From Coffea arabica (Eukaryota > Streptophyta > Magnoliopsida > Gentianales > Rubiaceae), in assembly GCF_036785885.1 (NCBI RefSeq), contig NC_092310.1, forward strand, positions 2,294,001 to 2,358,000: 64,000 nucleotides of DNA, read 5' to 3'. Below are positions 9,901-22,909 of this stretch, piece by piece (the first letter of the stretch is position 1; each line of letters begins with the position of its first letter). The translations under genes and the position numbers were made by a program. Under the pieces are notes generated by a model that was given only the letters and a program-made list of their open reading frames with translations, made no database searches and was not told the DNA's origin.

Positions 9901-11247
9901 ATTGAAGCTGCACCTCTAGAATAGCTCTTATTATTGTTTCCTGATTTTCTTGTCGTTTTTAATCTTTTGTTTGTAGGATATTTAACTTGCCCTTTTTCTT
10001 TTACATTTCATCTTTTGGACAGTGTTAGTAGATGTTTGTATTTTAGCAAAGGTTCGTGATTCATGATTGATCTGGATCTCAGCCATTGCATTGGGGAGTA
10101 CTTTTTTTCTATCTTTTGTTATTTTTCTTTCCCTACACATTGAAGACAATGTGTGTTTTAAGTGTGGGGGAGAAAATGTGTGATAGTTTAATATTTTTTG
10201 TGTTTATTACTTGGACTTGATGTTTGGAATATGAATTGCACTTAATTGTTGTTAATCTTGGGTTGCTGGCATTTTAAGGAGAAACTCTGTCAAAATTTTT
10301 TCAAAATCTTGTTCAAATTTGCAAATTTACCCCAAAAAATTTTAAATTTTTTAAATTTTATCTAAAGGGCAACAAGTTTCACATTTTTAGTAACTCAAAT
10401 TCCTTCTATTTTTGAAATAAATATATGTGATTTGAAAACTTCTTTTCTCATTTAACTTGAAAATAATGTGATTGTAATTTGTGTTTTTATAGGAAAGTAT
10501 ATCTTATAAAGTGGAGAAAATTATGCCTACATTTTGCATGATTGATGAAATTTCTTCTCTTTACTTGATTTTATAAGTTAAGTGATAAATATGATCAATA
10601 ATTTCAATACTCATCTCATGATTATGCTTTTGAGGGACTGATTATTATCTTTATTTCGAGAAAAAAAAGTTTAAAAAAGGAAAATAAAAAAGAAAAAAGA
10701 GAAAATAAAAGTTTTTCTACTCTAGTGGTTTTTGTACTTAATAATCAGGAGTCTTCATCTATAAATGTTGACTTTCGTATAAAACAGTACTTGAATTAAG
10801 AGTATGCAAAGTAATTTGAATATGTGAAGTGTTGAGTAACTGGAGATTTTCATCTAAAATTATCGATCGCCACGTCAAAAGACACTTTCACAATTTGAGT
10901 AATATTTAGCTATGCTATATGAATAAACTCTTTTTTAAATTTGAATAAGACCATAATCATATGTTTAGGAAGCAATTGTATTGATCATAGGAATCGCTTG
11001 CTTGTGAAATTGGGTAAGGATGAGAAATTGAATTGAACTATTTATAACTAGAATATAATTAGCTTTCCTTTACTTGATATTATGAGTATTTGAGAATTAA
11101 TGAATGATTGTATAATAGTTGTTTACCTTATTTTTGAGAAAATGAAGTTGAAATGTGCACATATGTTTATTTTCAAAATATTGGATCGTTGTTAGCTTGT
11201 ATTTTTAATTGTTTGAAGACAATCAATGGTTCAATTGTGGGGGAGTT
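9901..11247. other. Element 3' untranslated region with purine tracts
   Basis: A tract near 10,157 (AAGTGTGGGGGAGAAAATG) and the polypurine tract at 11,238-11,245 (TGTGGGGGAG) each follow a GAAGACAAT-type motif. This pairing is typical of the 3' region of Athila/Tat elements. No gene was seen. Confidence 0.6.
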
Positions 11248-13080
11248 TGACAAGAGCATATTTTACGTGTTTTTAGTGTGTTTTATTAGTTACTTTTGAT
11301 GAATTTTATTTAGTTTTATAGCTAATTTATTAGGATTTTAGTGAAAATGCACATTTTGTGGTTTAAGTGGTAAAAATTACATTTTTATGAATTTTAATAG
11401 TTAAACGTCATGTTTTTATTAGTTTAATGATTCAATCATCAAAAGAAATGAATTGAGAACATTTGTGGATGATTGTTGATGACTTAAAATGGTTTAAAGA
11501 AGATATGAAATGCAAAACATTCAAAGGAAGAAATGCAAGTAAAGACAGTTTTAATATCTTGAGATATTTTGACTATATCTTGAGTTACAAGCATCAAATT
11601 GAAGTGATTCTTATACCATTTTGAAGTAAGAGATAGATCTAAATTTGATATAAAGATATCAAAAACCAGTTCAGTCGTTTTACAGAAGTGCATGTGCATG
11701 ATCGAAAGTTGAAATAGAGCTCTGACCAGTTAATGGTATTTTGGTAATATCTCGGTTCACAGAGCACTAAATTTGATGATTCTTGCAGCATTGGAAAGGG
11801 TTACAACTTTCATGTTTCGCACAAGAGCTAGTTTAGTGTCGATCATTGAGAAAATATCAGTTGAAATGATGTCAAATTCACAGAAGTGAATACATTACTC
11901 TTGAATACATGACTTGAAGTCGCGTATTGTAGCCAGATTTTTTGCAACTTACTCTGCTTTCATACTACTTTCTACCTCTACTCCAGACAAGAATTTGGGC
12001 TGCACATGTTCAAGGAACCTTTTGAAAGAAAAAAGGAGCTCTATGTTTTATCCAAAAACTACTTTTTGACTCTCTTAACAAGAGAAATGTAAGAATCATT
12101 AGAGGAGGGGAGAGTAGGACATTTATAAGGAGTTACCATAAGATTTTAGCATTAGAGTTTAGTGGTTAGTCTTGTTTTGTTCTCTCTAACTAGAACTTTT
12201 GTGAGAATAATTGGAGACTTCATTGTACAACTCATTTGTTGGAGAAATAGAAGATCATTGGGAGTTTCTTCACTAATCTTGGCTAAACTTTCTTTATCTA
12301 TCTCTTACTTGTGATTCAATATGTGTTCATGTAATGAAGCAATGTTCTTTCTAGTGATATATTATATGAGTAGCTAAATTTCTAGATTTAGGTAGTAGAT
12401 GAATCTTATGGCTACTTAATATGAAGTGAATATGATTTACACTTATTACACCTTATATTAACTTTTTATTTATGCATGCCTATCACTTATTTTGCTTGAT
12501 CACCAATAGCAAGCTTATAGTTGTTATTATTCAATGAAAGTTGGTAATAATGATGGAACAACATAAATAAACTTGAGTAGTATTCTCATGAGAATAGAGA
12601 TACACTTAAGTAGATTAACTTGCATTTCATGTAGGAAACAAGAGTAGATCTAGTTATTCATCATGAGAATAGGGAAAACTAGTTTATTTTAGGCCATTTT
12701 ATCATGAGAATGAGATTTGGTAATATTAGAAATGAATCCCTAGTTAAACAAGAGTTGTAACAAGAGGTAAATTTATTTACTTGTATCTTTTATGTCATAA
12801 GTGAAACGTATATCTCTAGACTCAAGTATTTGGTGAATTTTCTCCATTGTTACCTTGCAAATATCTAGTTAAGACTAGTAGATAATAGTAATTATAACAT
12901 CTTTTGCTTAAATCGATCATTAGTCTAAATAATAGAGTAAGTAAGGACCTAGTACTTGCAAAGTTACTCTCTGTGGGATCGACCCGATATTTGCACTGAA
13001 CTCTAATTTGACATGTATACTTGCAGTCAAAATGGATATATTTCGGAATTAAATTTGTACTTATATAAAAAAACCCGTCA
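11248..13080 (+). mobile_element. 3' LTR of Athila-like element
   Basis: The LTR starts TGACAAGAGC after the polypurine tract and ends CCCGTCA at 13,080. Near the 3' end is CTGTGGGATCGACCCG, the conserved motif close to the end of Athila/Tat LTRs. At 1,833 bp it is a normal length for the group. Its first 700 bp are also present in antisense at 2945-3973. Confidence 0.8.
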
Positions 13081-13180
13081 CTATCCCAAATTGATGGTGT
13101 TATTTATAGCATATGGGGCAGAAATTGATTTTAATTTTTTTTGGGACAAAGGTGTACAAAATCATATGTTGTATGCTATG
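13081..13180 (-). repeat. Orphan UGT 5' flank (promoter relic)
   Basis: About 100 bp match the region upstream of gene B (22,882-22,985). They include CCCAAATTGATGGTG, the TATA-like TTATTTATAGCATATGGGGC and ATCATATGTTGTATG. No exon 1 follows on the minus strand, because the Gypsy LTR ends exactly at 13,080. This looks like the promoter of a UGT copy whose coding part was lost. Confidence 0.75.
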
Positions 13181-14406
13181 TTTTCAGACTTGGACCAGGA
13201 ATCGAGTCGACAGAGTTGAGGGGTTAAGGGTCAATGGAATCGATAGAAGGTTGAATCGGATGGCATCATAAATACGTCATATATATATTAATAATATATA
13301 AACAAAATAATATATAAAATTTATCATTAAATTGGTGGCTTACAACTTCATTTACAAATTTGATAAGTTTACATTTAGTCCAAAAGGATTCAATTTAAAA
13401 AAAATTTAAAATTATAGCTAAAAATGTGACTTGGAAAATATATTAGGTTATTCTACACTTTGTTAAAATAATGAAGGGCCAAAATGCATTTAACATAAGC
13501 TTTTAGGGTATTCATCAATGCTGACAAATATCAAACCTAATCCATCTTCTTCCTTATTCTTTGCGACCATCAATTCCTCTCTCTCTCTCTCTCTCAATCT
13601 TCATTTTTTCTTCTTCTTTTTCTACACTTGAACTCTATTTTTTTCCTTTCATCACACACAATAAACAAACATGATAACTTTCTCTTTTCTTCATTTTTCC
13701 TTTTCCCCTCTCTCTCTCTTCTCTATTCTTTTTTCTATTTTTCCTATTTAATATGAAATCTTTCAAAAACTTAAAGAATTTGGAGAATGGAATTTTTCTC
13801 TTAATTTGGGTTCTTAATGAAACATTTCAGATTCAATAAAAAAAACAATTCACCTAAGCCATGAATTGATCTCATATTCAAGCAAAGAAGAAGGGATCTC
13901 CTCCTTTTCCTTCATGTTCTATAAATGACAGAGAGTTGAGAAGAAAAGATGTGTGTCCATGGCATAAATCATGCTACAATCTCCAAGTGAATTGCTTGAC
14001 ATTCACCATTTCATTTGGATTTTTCAGTTGTTGGAAAATTGCAGAGGCATGAACTCTCTACATGGTCAAATTGTCAAAGGAAAAAAAAAACCATCAAGAT
14101 AGAAAATTGAAAAATGAGAATACCGTTGAATCAGGAGTCACGGCCCTCACGGGCACTCTGTAGTGGATTTTGACTCCATTGATCGACACTTCCTTAAGAC
14201 ACGTATTCTTTTCTTACATTTCCTTAGTGCCCCTAGTCCCCACCACCACCCGCTTTCCTCCATTTCTAAAACTTGGGTTCTAGCCAGTTTCGCTGATTTT
14301 CGATCAAATCAGGGTTTTGCCGAGTTTGACTGAATTTTTGACAACCGACTTTTAAGGAAGACTCAGACCAGATATTTGACTGATTCTCGATTCGATCATT
14401 GTTTCT
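13181..14406. other. No gene; MITE-like start and CT microsatellite
   Basis: TATGTTTTCAGACTTGGACC near 13,179 resembles the left end of the hAT-like MITE at 33,267, but no matching right end was found. A (CT)n run lies near 13,578-13,595 and another CT-rich patch near 13,707. Nothing coding was seen. Confidence 0.4.
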
Positions 14407-14822
14407 GTTGGAACCCATGGTTGGACTGGAAATGCTGCATCTGCACCATGTGATTTTTTAAAACGAAAAATTATACAGAAATTTAAAGTTTATAGTGTAC
14501 AAAAGTGAAAAAAAAATTAATCCTAAGCATATTTGTTTCATTTCAAATATAACTTGAATTTGCTTGTATATTTTAACCTATTGCTAATTCCTTCGGTCCG
14601 TACTTGAAACTTAAACTTGAAGCTGATTCATTACCATTTTTCTAGTTGTCCATGTTGCAATTAATGCAACAACATTACATTAAATTAGTATGTGCAGTAA
14701 GATTCATTGTAGCTTTCCACAAGTTAGTATCTTTTTTATTTTCCACTAGTATATGAACTTGTAGGATGTACCTTTAAATGAGATTGCCTCTTTGTTTCAA
14801 AAAAAAAAAAAAGAAAAAAAGG

Positions 14823-14859
<37 letters not shown>

Positions 14860-15438
14860 TGCTTGTCTCTGAGCTCATGAAGTTGAAGATAACCCTTAAA
14901 GCCACTATCAAAAATTTAATAACATGGCATATTAACATTGAAGATTTGCAGCTGAGGTGCCAAACTAAGCGTAGCATTTCATAAGGATTGTTGCCAGTTG
15001 AACTCATGATGTTACTTCAAATTTTGACCTGTCAACTTTTTTACGTGTGTTCCTTTAGTAATAGAAAAAACTTAACAAGACGTAGATAAATTGAAATGAA
15101 TTCTATGATAGAGATGGTTCCCAAGCAGACAAATAATTGATAATTGAAGCAATTACTATCCAGGTTCTTTTCATTATTTCACTCCTATTAATTGTCAAGA
15201 TTTCACTCAGTCAAATAGGCACATACTAGCAGGTTATTGTAATCATATTGATTAGCATTATACATTATGTCCTGTTATTAATTGTGTCAAATTCGAGATG
15301 AGAAATTAATAGATATTGTATCTAAGACAAAAAAAAAAAGAAAAAAAGAAAGTGATGCTTTATGAAACTTTCTAATTGCATTGTTCTTGTTATTCCAAGG
15401 CATGCAACTCCAACCATAGAGCTAGGTAATTCAAAAAA
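14407..15438 (-). repeat. Duplicated UGT 3' flank, orphan copy
   Basis: About 1.03 kb match 23,657-24,783, the block directly downstream of gene C, from GTTGGAACCCATGGTTGGAC to CATGCAACTCCAACCATAGAG. Here no UGT exon 2 follows at 15,439, so it is the 3' flank of a deleted gene copy. It includes a (GA)n run at 14,826-14,857. Confidence 0.85.
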
Positions 15439-16321
15439 AAATTCTATGGCATCAAATAATTGTTAGTTTCAATACATACACATAAAAAACTTCTATTACA
15501 TCACTAGGTACTTAATTATTATTAGTAAATAGTAGCTATAAAAGCAACAGGACAAATTAAAAGCATGATAACAGCTAACAGGCGTGGATCAACAAGCTTG
15601 GTTTGCACCGACATGGTGAAAAAACTACTCATAACCATAGAAAGTAGAAATGAATTTTGCCAAATTCTAGTTATATGTCTAACATTTCAAATGCAATCTT
15701 GCATGTTGATTTATGTGCATGTTGTACATGCATGTACAACCAATCACTTTGACAGACACGAAGGTTCCATATCTTGCAGGTTAATAACTTGGGTAGAGTG
15801 TGGTATATTAGAATGAAGAGATAGAATTCAACTATGCATTTTATTGTAAGGACTTCAAAATCAATGAATATCGAAGCTAGGATATTGGCCTTTCCAATAT
15901 CTGCATGATTAATTACCAGTCATGTGAAAAAATCCCAACTGATCTAGCCATTGGCAGTGCAAGCTGTGCAGAGCCAATGACCAGCGACAACAATCCGGAG
16001 AAAATTCTCTAAGTCCTTTAATCTGCATTGAAACCCGCAAAATGGTTATGAAGTTAGAGAAAGAACTTTTTGGAATACTCTATAATTTTTATTTCACTGA
16101 TTGATCTTGTTTAACCTTCTCTCTTTTTTCCTTTTGTTGTTCCTTCTTTTGCAGAACAGGACGCTTGGTTGAGTGTAGATACTTAGATCCTCTGTCAACT
16201 TGTGCGAGGTTGGGTAGGGTATGCATAAAATCAATCCTGATGAATCTAGGAATCCTGTGATATCTATATGCTGCATCAGATACAAGAGGAACTTGTAGGA
16301 AGCACCCTTTCATTAGATTAT
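15439..16321. other. Intergenic; exon-like fragment of unknown family near 16,130-16,313
   Basis: Most of the stretch shows nothing. On the minus strand, 16,313 down to about 16,130 gives an open frame that looks coding in composition (for example RYHRIPRFIRIDF and DRGSKYLHSTKRPVL). I do not recognise the family. It has no supported start or splice partner nearby, so it may be a stray exon. Confidence 0.3.
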
Positions 16322-16735
16322 TCTGTCTCTGAGCTTATTGATTGAAGATGGCCCATATAGCCCCAAACAGAGGCTGTCAAAAATTTAATAACAGGAATGG
16401 CCAAAGTTAATTTGGCAGCTTCAAGGCATGACTGTGAAAATGTGAAACACGGCATATTTGCACTCAAGATTTGCAGTTTAGGTGCCAAACTACGTAGGAT
16501 TTTATATAAATTGTTGCCAGTAGAAATCGTGATGTTACTTCATGGCCTGTGTACTTTTTACATATCTGCCTTCATTATGTCCTGTTGGTGTTTTCTTCAA
16601 TTTCATGATGAGCAATTAACAGATATTGTAGCTAAGAAAACAAAAAAGAAAAAGAAAAATTGACGCTTTATGGAACTTTCTAATTGCAATGTTCTTGTTA
16701 ATCCAAGGCATGCAACTCCAAATACAGATGTAGTT
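16322..16735 (-). repeat. Gene B 3' flank, diverged copy of the UGT 3' block
   Basis: This is a third, more diverged version of the end of the block at 14,407-15,438 and 23,657-24,783. It shares GCTGTCAAAAATTTAATAAC, GGTGCCAAACTA and CTTTCTAATTGCA. It lies about 145 bp downstream of the gene B stop codon. Confidence 0.75.
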
Positions 16736-16880
16736 TAAAATGAATAGGACTAATACAGACCAAAATGAAAGATGATAAGCAGCAAAGGAAGGAAGAAGGG
16801 TGATTGAATTATTTTGAGTATCAAAGCCATTTCAGCCAATTCTTTTCCTTTCAAGCCACAGGAGAAACATTTTTTGCAAC

Positions 16881-19800
16881 TCATCCCTTGTAATGAAGAG
16901 CCTCATTGATGAACTTGTCAAAATTAATGTAAGATGATCCCCCTACTTCAGTTGCTTCGTCAGCTTTCTTCTTCCATTCTTTAGCTTTGAACCTCATTTT
17001 TTCCCCTTCCTCTCCCACAATCATTTTGCGTATAAGTTCTGCAACTTCATCGCGCTTCACATCATGATTTATTTCCATTCCAATTCCCCATTTCTCACAA
17101 GAGTAATGACAATTAGTTTGCTGATCAGCAAAGAAAGGCCAACAGATGACAGGCACACCAGCACAAATAGTTTCCATCATAGAATTCCATCCACAGTGTG
17201 TCAAAAATGCGCTAACAGCTGAATGCTCCAATACTTTCTCCTGTGCACACCAGCTTGTTAAGAACCCTCTATCCTGAATCTCTTCCAGGAAATCTTCAGG
17301 CAGCACTGCTGATTCTCCTCCCTGCACTACATCAGGCCGCACAATCCACAAGAACTGTTGCCTGCTGTTGGCAAGTCCCCAAGCAAATTCTCTGAAATGA
17401 TGGTCAGTCATGGTTGTTACACTTCCATAATTAACATAAACAACTGAATTTGGTGCTCTTTGATCTAGCCACTCGAAAACTTTCGAGTCAGGCTTCCATA
17501 AACTTGAATTCAGGGAATTGACTTGGCTTTTGGAAACAATGTGCCTGGCTAATAACTGTAGAGGGCCTATAGTATAAATATTTGGGAAATTGAACTTCGA
17601 AATGACTGCCTCCAATGCTTCTGTTTCAAATTCATCGAAGGCATTGAAGATTATTGATGAAGCTTTGAGACAACTCTGTGCTTCCTCTCCCATGAAATCA
17701 AACATAATGTCATTGGGATCTGTTGTTCTTAAAAAGCTTGGAAGGTCCCTGAATTTTACATTGCTCATGCCACAAATCCAATCAACAGGCTTATCAAGAG
17801 TACCATCTGTAAGGTAATCGTCATCTGGATAGAAAAATGAAAAAAGGTTTTTCAAGATTGAGGAACAACTATGAAGATTGTCAAGCAATCAAATCAAAAT
17901 TCAGACATTTGAACAACCATCCTTATCAAGTTTTATTCCTTTTAGTATCTGTGTTTAAGAAAATTCATATAGGATTATCTACCAAGGTTGTTGACACGTT
18001 AATCAAAATGGTAAAAGAAAGAAGAAAAATTAGAAAGACTGCTTCTTTTGTTTACGACAGCTACTATGTATGATCAGTTTTGCTATCAACAACTTATCAC
18101 TGTACATGTATACTTGCTCATGTGGAAGCCCATCTCAGTAGATCCAATTGAAGGAGTTACTTAACATATTGCAATCCTATCTTTCTTTTTGTGATAATTT
18201 CAGAAACCTTCTTTAAAGTTTTTCGTAATATTACTTAGCATTAGTGGTGGAGTCAGGACTTATAATCATTGGGGCACGTACTATATTCCTAAATTGATAT
18301 TATTGTTATGTGAAAAAAGTAGTTTACATTAAGATTGTATTTTATCTTGAATTTTCAAGTTTTAAGCTTCTAACATTATTTCTTTTCCATATCATTCAAT
18401 TTTGTACGTTAATAGCTTCAAAACAATTTCACCGACAGAGAGATATCTAGAAGAAAATACTAATATTTTGTAGGGGGTAATGTTTGGGGAGATTGGGATT
18501 TTTCAAGGGCAATGTAAAGCAAAAATTGTATTTTCCAAAATTTAGGGGTTACAATTATAATAAAAAAACTAAAAAACTTTCAAACCTTTCAAGCCTACTA
18601 TTTAATTTTTACAAAATTGAGTGACGACGTTGCCCATCCTTCATTACAGGGTGGCTCTGTCATTGCTTATCATCCATGAGATTTTCAAAATATTCCTTAC
18701 CTCATCAGTTTGATATGACTAGATATTTCATTAAATGCCATCAACTCACTTGCACTATTAATAACTACTGTTTTACAAAAAAAAAAATCCAAAAGGAAGA
18801 AAAAATTTTTAATCAAAAAAAATTATGGACAAAAGATAACCAAATTGACATTCCAAATTGGTTTGTATTTCTCTGTGTGTCCAACTGGTACTTGAGTTTA
18901 GTCTATAGTTGGTCACTTGAAGAATTTTAGTAAATAATTAACACCTTGGAGAATTTTATCAGCCGAATTTGTAGAAAGCAAGCAAATTTTTTTTAGAAAG
19001 TGCGTTCTAATAAATGATGTTATGTAAGTTGCATTTAAAAGTAAATTAATATTTTCATACGTTTGGTATATGCATGTAAACTCCACTTATAAAAAAAATT
19101 ATTGAAAATATTAGTTTAAGAATTGTTTTGTAACCAAATATTTAGAAACATTCTATGCTGTTTCTTGTCTTTTTTTTTTTTTTTTTGGAAGGGGGTGAGA
19201 GGGGTCAAAACCTACTACTTATTTTGTTTTTACATTTATAAGCTCTCATATTTTTACATTAACCTTTTAGCCTTATTTTAATTTTTATTTCTATTGTAAG
19301 CTTCTCAATTAATAGGATAAATAAAGGTAAGAGTGAATCTAAAATATCATCTCTCTTGTGATATGCAGTTTTTTAATGTTGATTTCTCCCAAGAAGGCTA
19401 ATACGTTATAAAAAATTTTAATTCAAGAAAGGTAGGTGAGAATGTGAGATACCTCTATCGTTTGAAAAAGTGCGTTTGGATTGAGTGTTTTTGCATCTGT
19501 TTTTGAAAAACTATTTTTCACATTTCAAATGCTACAGTAATGTGTATTTCAAAAACAAATTCAAAAACACCATATCCAAACAATATATCAAAAACAACTC
19601 CAAATATATTTCAATTATGTATATTTAATTTGTATATTTTAATAAGTATATTCCAATTTGTATATTTTAATTATGTATTTTAATATGTATATTTCAATTA
19701 TATTTTAATATATTTTAATATGTATATTTCAATTATGTATTTTAATATGTATATTTCAATTATGTATATTATATATATATATATATATTATATTAATATA

Positions 19801-22800
19801 AATATATTTATTTCAATTATGTTTAATATTATATATATATCAATTGAAATAAATATTATATATTTATATAAACACATTTATTTATATATAAATTTATAAA
19901 TATATTTATTCAATTTTGTTTTATAATATATATTAATATATATTAATATGTATATTTCAATTATGTATATTATACATAAATTATATTAATAATAATGTAT
20001 ATTATATATATTATACATTTCTAATATTATATATTTATACATACATATTATAAATATTTTATTTTATTTATAATATACTTTTATATATTTATAATATATT
20101 TACATAAATATTATATGTTATATAAATTATATATAATATAATGTATAATATATTATACATTTATATAAATGTACATTTACACATAATATATAAATATTTA
20201 TGTATATTTATAATATACATTTATATTATGTATAATATATAATATAATACATTTATATTAATATACAAAATATTAATTTTACATTTATACATAATATATA
20301 ATACATAATATAAATATATTTATAAATGTATAAGTGTATATTATTATAAATGTATAAATTATAAATGAATATTATAAATATATTATAAATTATAAGTGTA
20401 TATTACTAAAAATGTATAAATTATAAATGAATATTATAAATGTATAAATTATATATTAATACATGTATACATTTATATTAATTATATTAATACATTTCTA
20501 CATAATATTAATATATATTTATAATTTATTAATTTATACATTTATATAATATTCATTTATAATTTATACATTTTTAATAATATACACTTATACATTTAAA
20601 TATATATTTATATTGTGTATTATATATATTAATACATTTATACATTTATATTAATATACATAATATTAATTTTACATTTATACATAATATCAATACATAT
20701 ATACATTTATATTAATTATATAAATACATTTCTACATAATATTAATATATATTTATAATATATTAATTTATACATTTATAATAATATACACTTATACATT
20801 TATAAATATATTTATATTATGTATTATATATAATATAATACATTTATATATTTTTATATGAATATATAAATATATTTATTTATAAATATCTACAAATGTA
20901 TTATAAATGCATAAATGCATATTTATATAAAAATATAAAATTTATAATTTATAATTTATACATTTATATAATATTCATTTATAATTTATTCATTTATAAT
21001 AATATACATCTATACATTTGTAAATATAAATGGATTATAAATGCATAAATGTATATTTATATAAAAATATAAAATTATAATATTCTAAAAATACTCAAAA
21101 ATATGTTTCAAAAATACCTCTAAAAATAATCCAAAAAAATCTACATTAAAAGTTTTTCATATAATTTTTGAAAAACAACCCTAAAAACAACTAATCCAAA
21201 CGGACTTGTTTTTCAAATTTAAAAATGCTACAATGGTGTTTTTGAAAAACAAACCCAAAAATAGCTAATCCAAATGGAGCCAAAGGCAGGTGAGATATTG
21301 AAAATCCTGGCCGTGACTTGCTAGCCTCCTCGTCTCTCCTTTTCTATTGCAAGATTTGGAGTCTCTTAATAAAATAAAATTAAACAGAACCCTTCATCAT
21401 GCAACAGCATCGCCCTGTCACACGCCTAGACAAAATTTTCTCCTCGAAACTCGAAAATATGCTCCATTCCCATCAGTCCCCAGTCCTTGGTCCGACCCAA
21501 ACAACTTCTATAATGTTTTCTAATATGTCCAAGCAACAGAATATATCAGCCAAGTAAGTATTATTTGTGTGTGTGTGTTCTATTCCGATTCCGGAAAAAA
21601 AAAAAGTAAGTATTACGTATGTTAGTTTTGTATGTATCTTAAAAATGTAGATGTTATTTAATGAAACGGTAAAATAAAATTTTATAACATGACTAATGCA
21701 TATTTGAACAAAAAAAAAAAAGAAATTAATGCATATAACATTAACAGAATTTTTCTAACAGATGCAACCGGTCAGTACACCTAGAATATATTTAAATTAT
21801 ACCTAATGTGTTAGGTGAATGCACATATTTATATTTATTGTATCCCTATAATTGACTATTATTTTCAAATTAACTTGCAAGAAATAAACACCACCTCTTT
21901 TATCGACTATTCACTCATTGACTAAACACATGTTAACGAGTTTAGTCGGATTTGAGTTCTAATATGATAAAAATAACAATATTCCTACTCGATCAATTAT
22001 TTTTTTTGTAAGTATATTCGGTCAATTTTATTAGAATGTTTAAGCGGATAATTCAGGGCTGAATTTGGGTAATCAAAATTAAACATCTTCAAACCCAAGT
22101 CAAAACGGATCACATCCGGGTCAAGACTTGAGCCATGGTCACCTTACTTTTCAACACTCTCATAATTTCTAAGACAGTGCAAAAATAAAAATAATATGAT
22201 AAAAGGAAGAGATCCTAAAATTGCTCAGCCATACCAATTAAGTTGGGACGTCGAAGACAGTGACACACCAGGTCTCATAAGACAAGAGAAAAAGACATGG
22301 TAAAGAAAGAAGTTTATAGAACTTACTTTTGAATGGAAAAATCCCTCTCCTGATGAGCTCTCTGTAGTGCAAATATCCAATGAAAGAGCAAGCAGAAGCA
22401 GTCCAGAATTGAACTTCAGGGATGCCCAAATCTTCAGCAGCTTTGATAGCGAAGCTCATGACACCATCAGAAATGACGCAGCTAACAGGAGGCACTTCAG
22501 AAGACGAGTTCAGCTTAATCAACAGCTCCTTAAAAGGAACCAAACAATTTTTTCTGACAGAATCACAGAGCTGAGGCACGTCTTGAGTGGCATCTTTATC
22601 TGACGGTGGCATCCCATCAGGGATAGTCTCAAACCTGAAATCATCGAACCCTTTAACTGACTCTGGCCCTTTCGATCGGATCAAACGTTTGTGATTAAAT
22701 TCAGTGTTGACCAAGGTTATATGGAACCTTTTTGCGTGCAAAAGCTTGGCAAGTCTCATTAATGGGGTAACATGGCCTTGAGCTGGAAATGGAACCAAGA

Positions 22801-22837
22801 CTGCATGGGGTTTTTCTGTGGTTTCTACAGAATCCAT
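16881..22837 (-). CDS. UGT85A-type UDP-glucosyltransferase, gene B
   Basis: Two exons (22,837-22,327 and 17,824-16,881) join in phase 1 with GTAAGT and CAG borders to give 484 residues, the normal UGT85 length. Family-1 enzymes move glucose from UDP-glucose to a small-molecule hydroxyl in the cytosol. Visible are His22 (PAQGHVTP, catalytic), Asp124 (SDG, its partner) and the PSPG box at 362-405 with WCAQ, HCGWNS and a final DQ. Trp at box position 22 and Gln at 44 favour UDP-glucose. Two usual box residues differ: HPxxG is HSAVS (Ser372, Ser375). The intron is 4,502 bp and filled by AT satellite and a MITE; its 5' end is shared with copies A and C. Exon pairing over such a distance is inferred, and two half-deleted genes are the alternative. 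The acceptor is unknown; some UGT85A enzymes act on iridoids or cyanohydrins. Confidence 0.82.
19470..21278. mobile_element. MITE expanded by an AT satellite, in gene B intron
   Basis: The left end has GCGTTTGGATTGAGTG and the right side has CTAATCCAAACGGAC (near 21,190) and CTAATCCAAATGGAGC (near 21,265). These ends are roughly inverted and of the GTTTGGATTA type common in plant MITEs. Next to each end are A-rich arms with CAAAAACA repeats. Between the arms lies 1.5 kb of AT sequence. No clear target duplication was found. Confidence 0.55.
19612..21088. repeat. 1.5 kb AT-only minisatellite-like tract
   Basis: The tract is almost pure A and T, built from shuffled words such as TATATTTATA, ATACATTTATA and TAATATACA. 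Several longer words repeat in direct and inverted order, for example TTATACATTTATA. It can form cruciforms. It sits inside the intron of gene B. Confidence 0.85.
21552..21615 (+). mobile_element. Very short retroposed fragment with 12 bp target duplication
   Basis: A 40 bp insert (21,564-21,603) with a (GT)n run, TTCTATTCCGATTCCGG and a poly(A) end is flanked by AAGTAAGTATTA at 21,552-21,563 and 21,604-21,615. It looks like the 3' tip of a SINE copied by reverse transcription and cut short at the 5' side. Confidence 0.6.
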
Positions 22838-22899
22838 TTCCTGCGTAGATGACAGTTAATAGATGGGAGCAGAATGTACTAGTCCCAAATTGATGGTGC

Positions 22900-22909
22900 C
22901 ATTTATAGC
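22900..22909 (-). promoter_or_regulatory. TATA box of gene B
   Basis: The minus strand reads GCTATAAATGG about 65 bp upstream of the gene B start codon, a normal spacing for a plant TATA box. Copies A and C have CCATAAATGG at the same place. Confidence 0.6.

Larger units (their letters stand above)
5852..13080 (+). mobile_element. Decayed Athila-like Ty3/Gypsy element
   Basis: In order on the plus strand come gag remnants (5852-7262), a stretch with direct repeats (7436-7720), an env-like third ORF (8710-9900), a long 3' untranslated part with GTGTGGGGGA purine tracts, and a full 3' LTR (11,248-13,080). The 5' LTR, primer binding site and all of pol are missing. The element cannot move by itself. 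Its right end abuts a UGT 5' flank relic at 13,081. Confidence 0.8.

Noticed and set aside
14778-14984. Open frame with an RERERE run
   Set aside because: This is translation of the (GA)n microsatellite.
16881-17888. Gene B exon 2 as a stand-alone short glycosyltransferase from an upstream Met
   Set aside because: The extra N-terminal residues lie before a clear CAG acceptor that matches the splice site of gene C, so they are intron translation.
22367-22603. Antisense open frames in UGT exon 1 (also at 4,105-4,341 and 26,465-26,701)
   Set aside because: They occur in all copies only because the sense strand is conserved; they match no protein.
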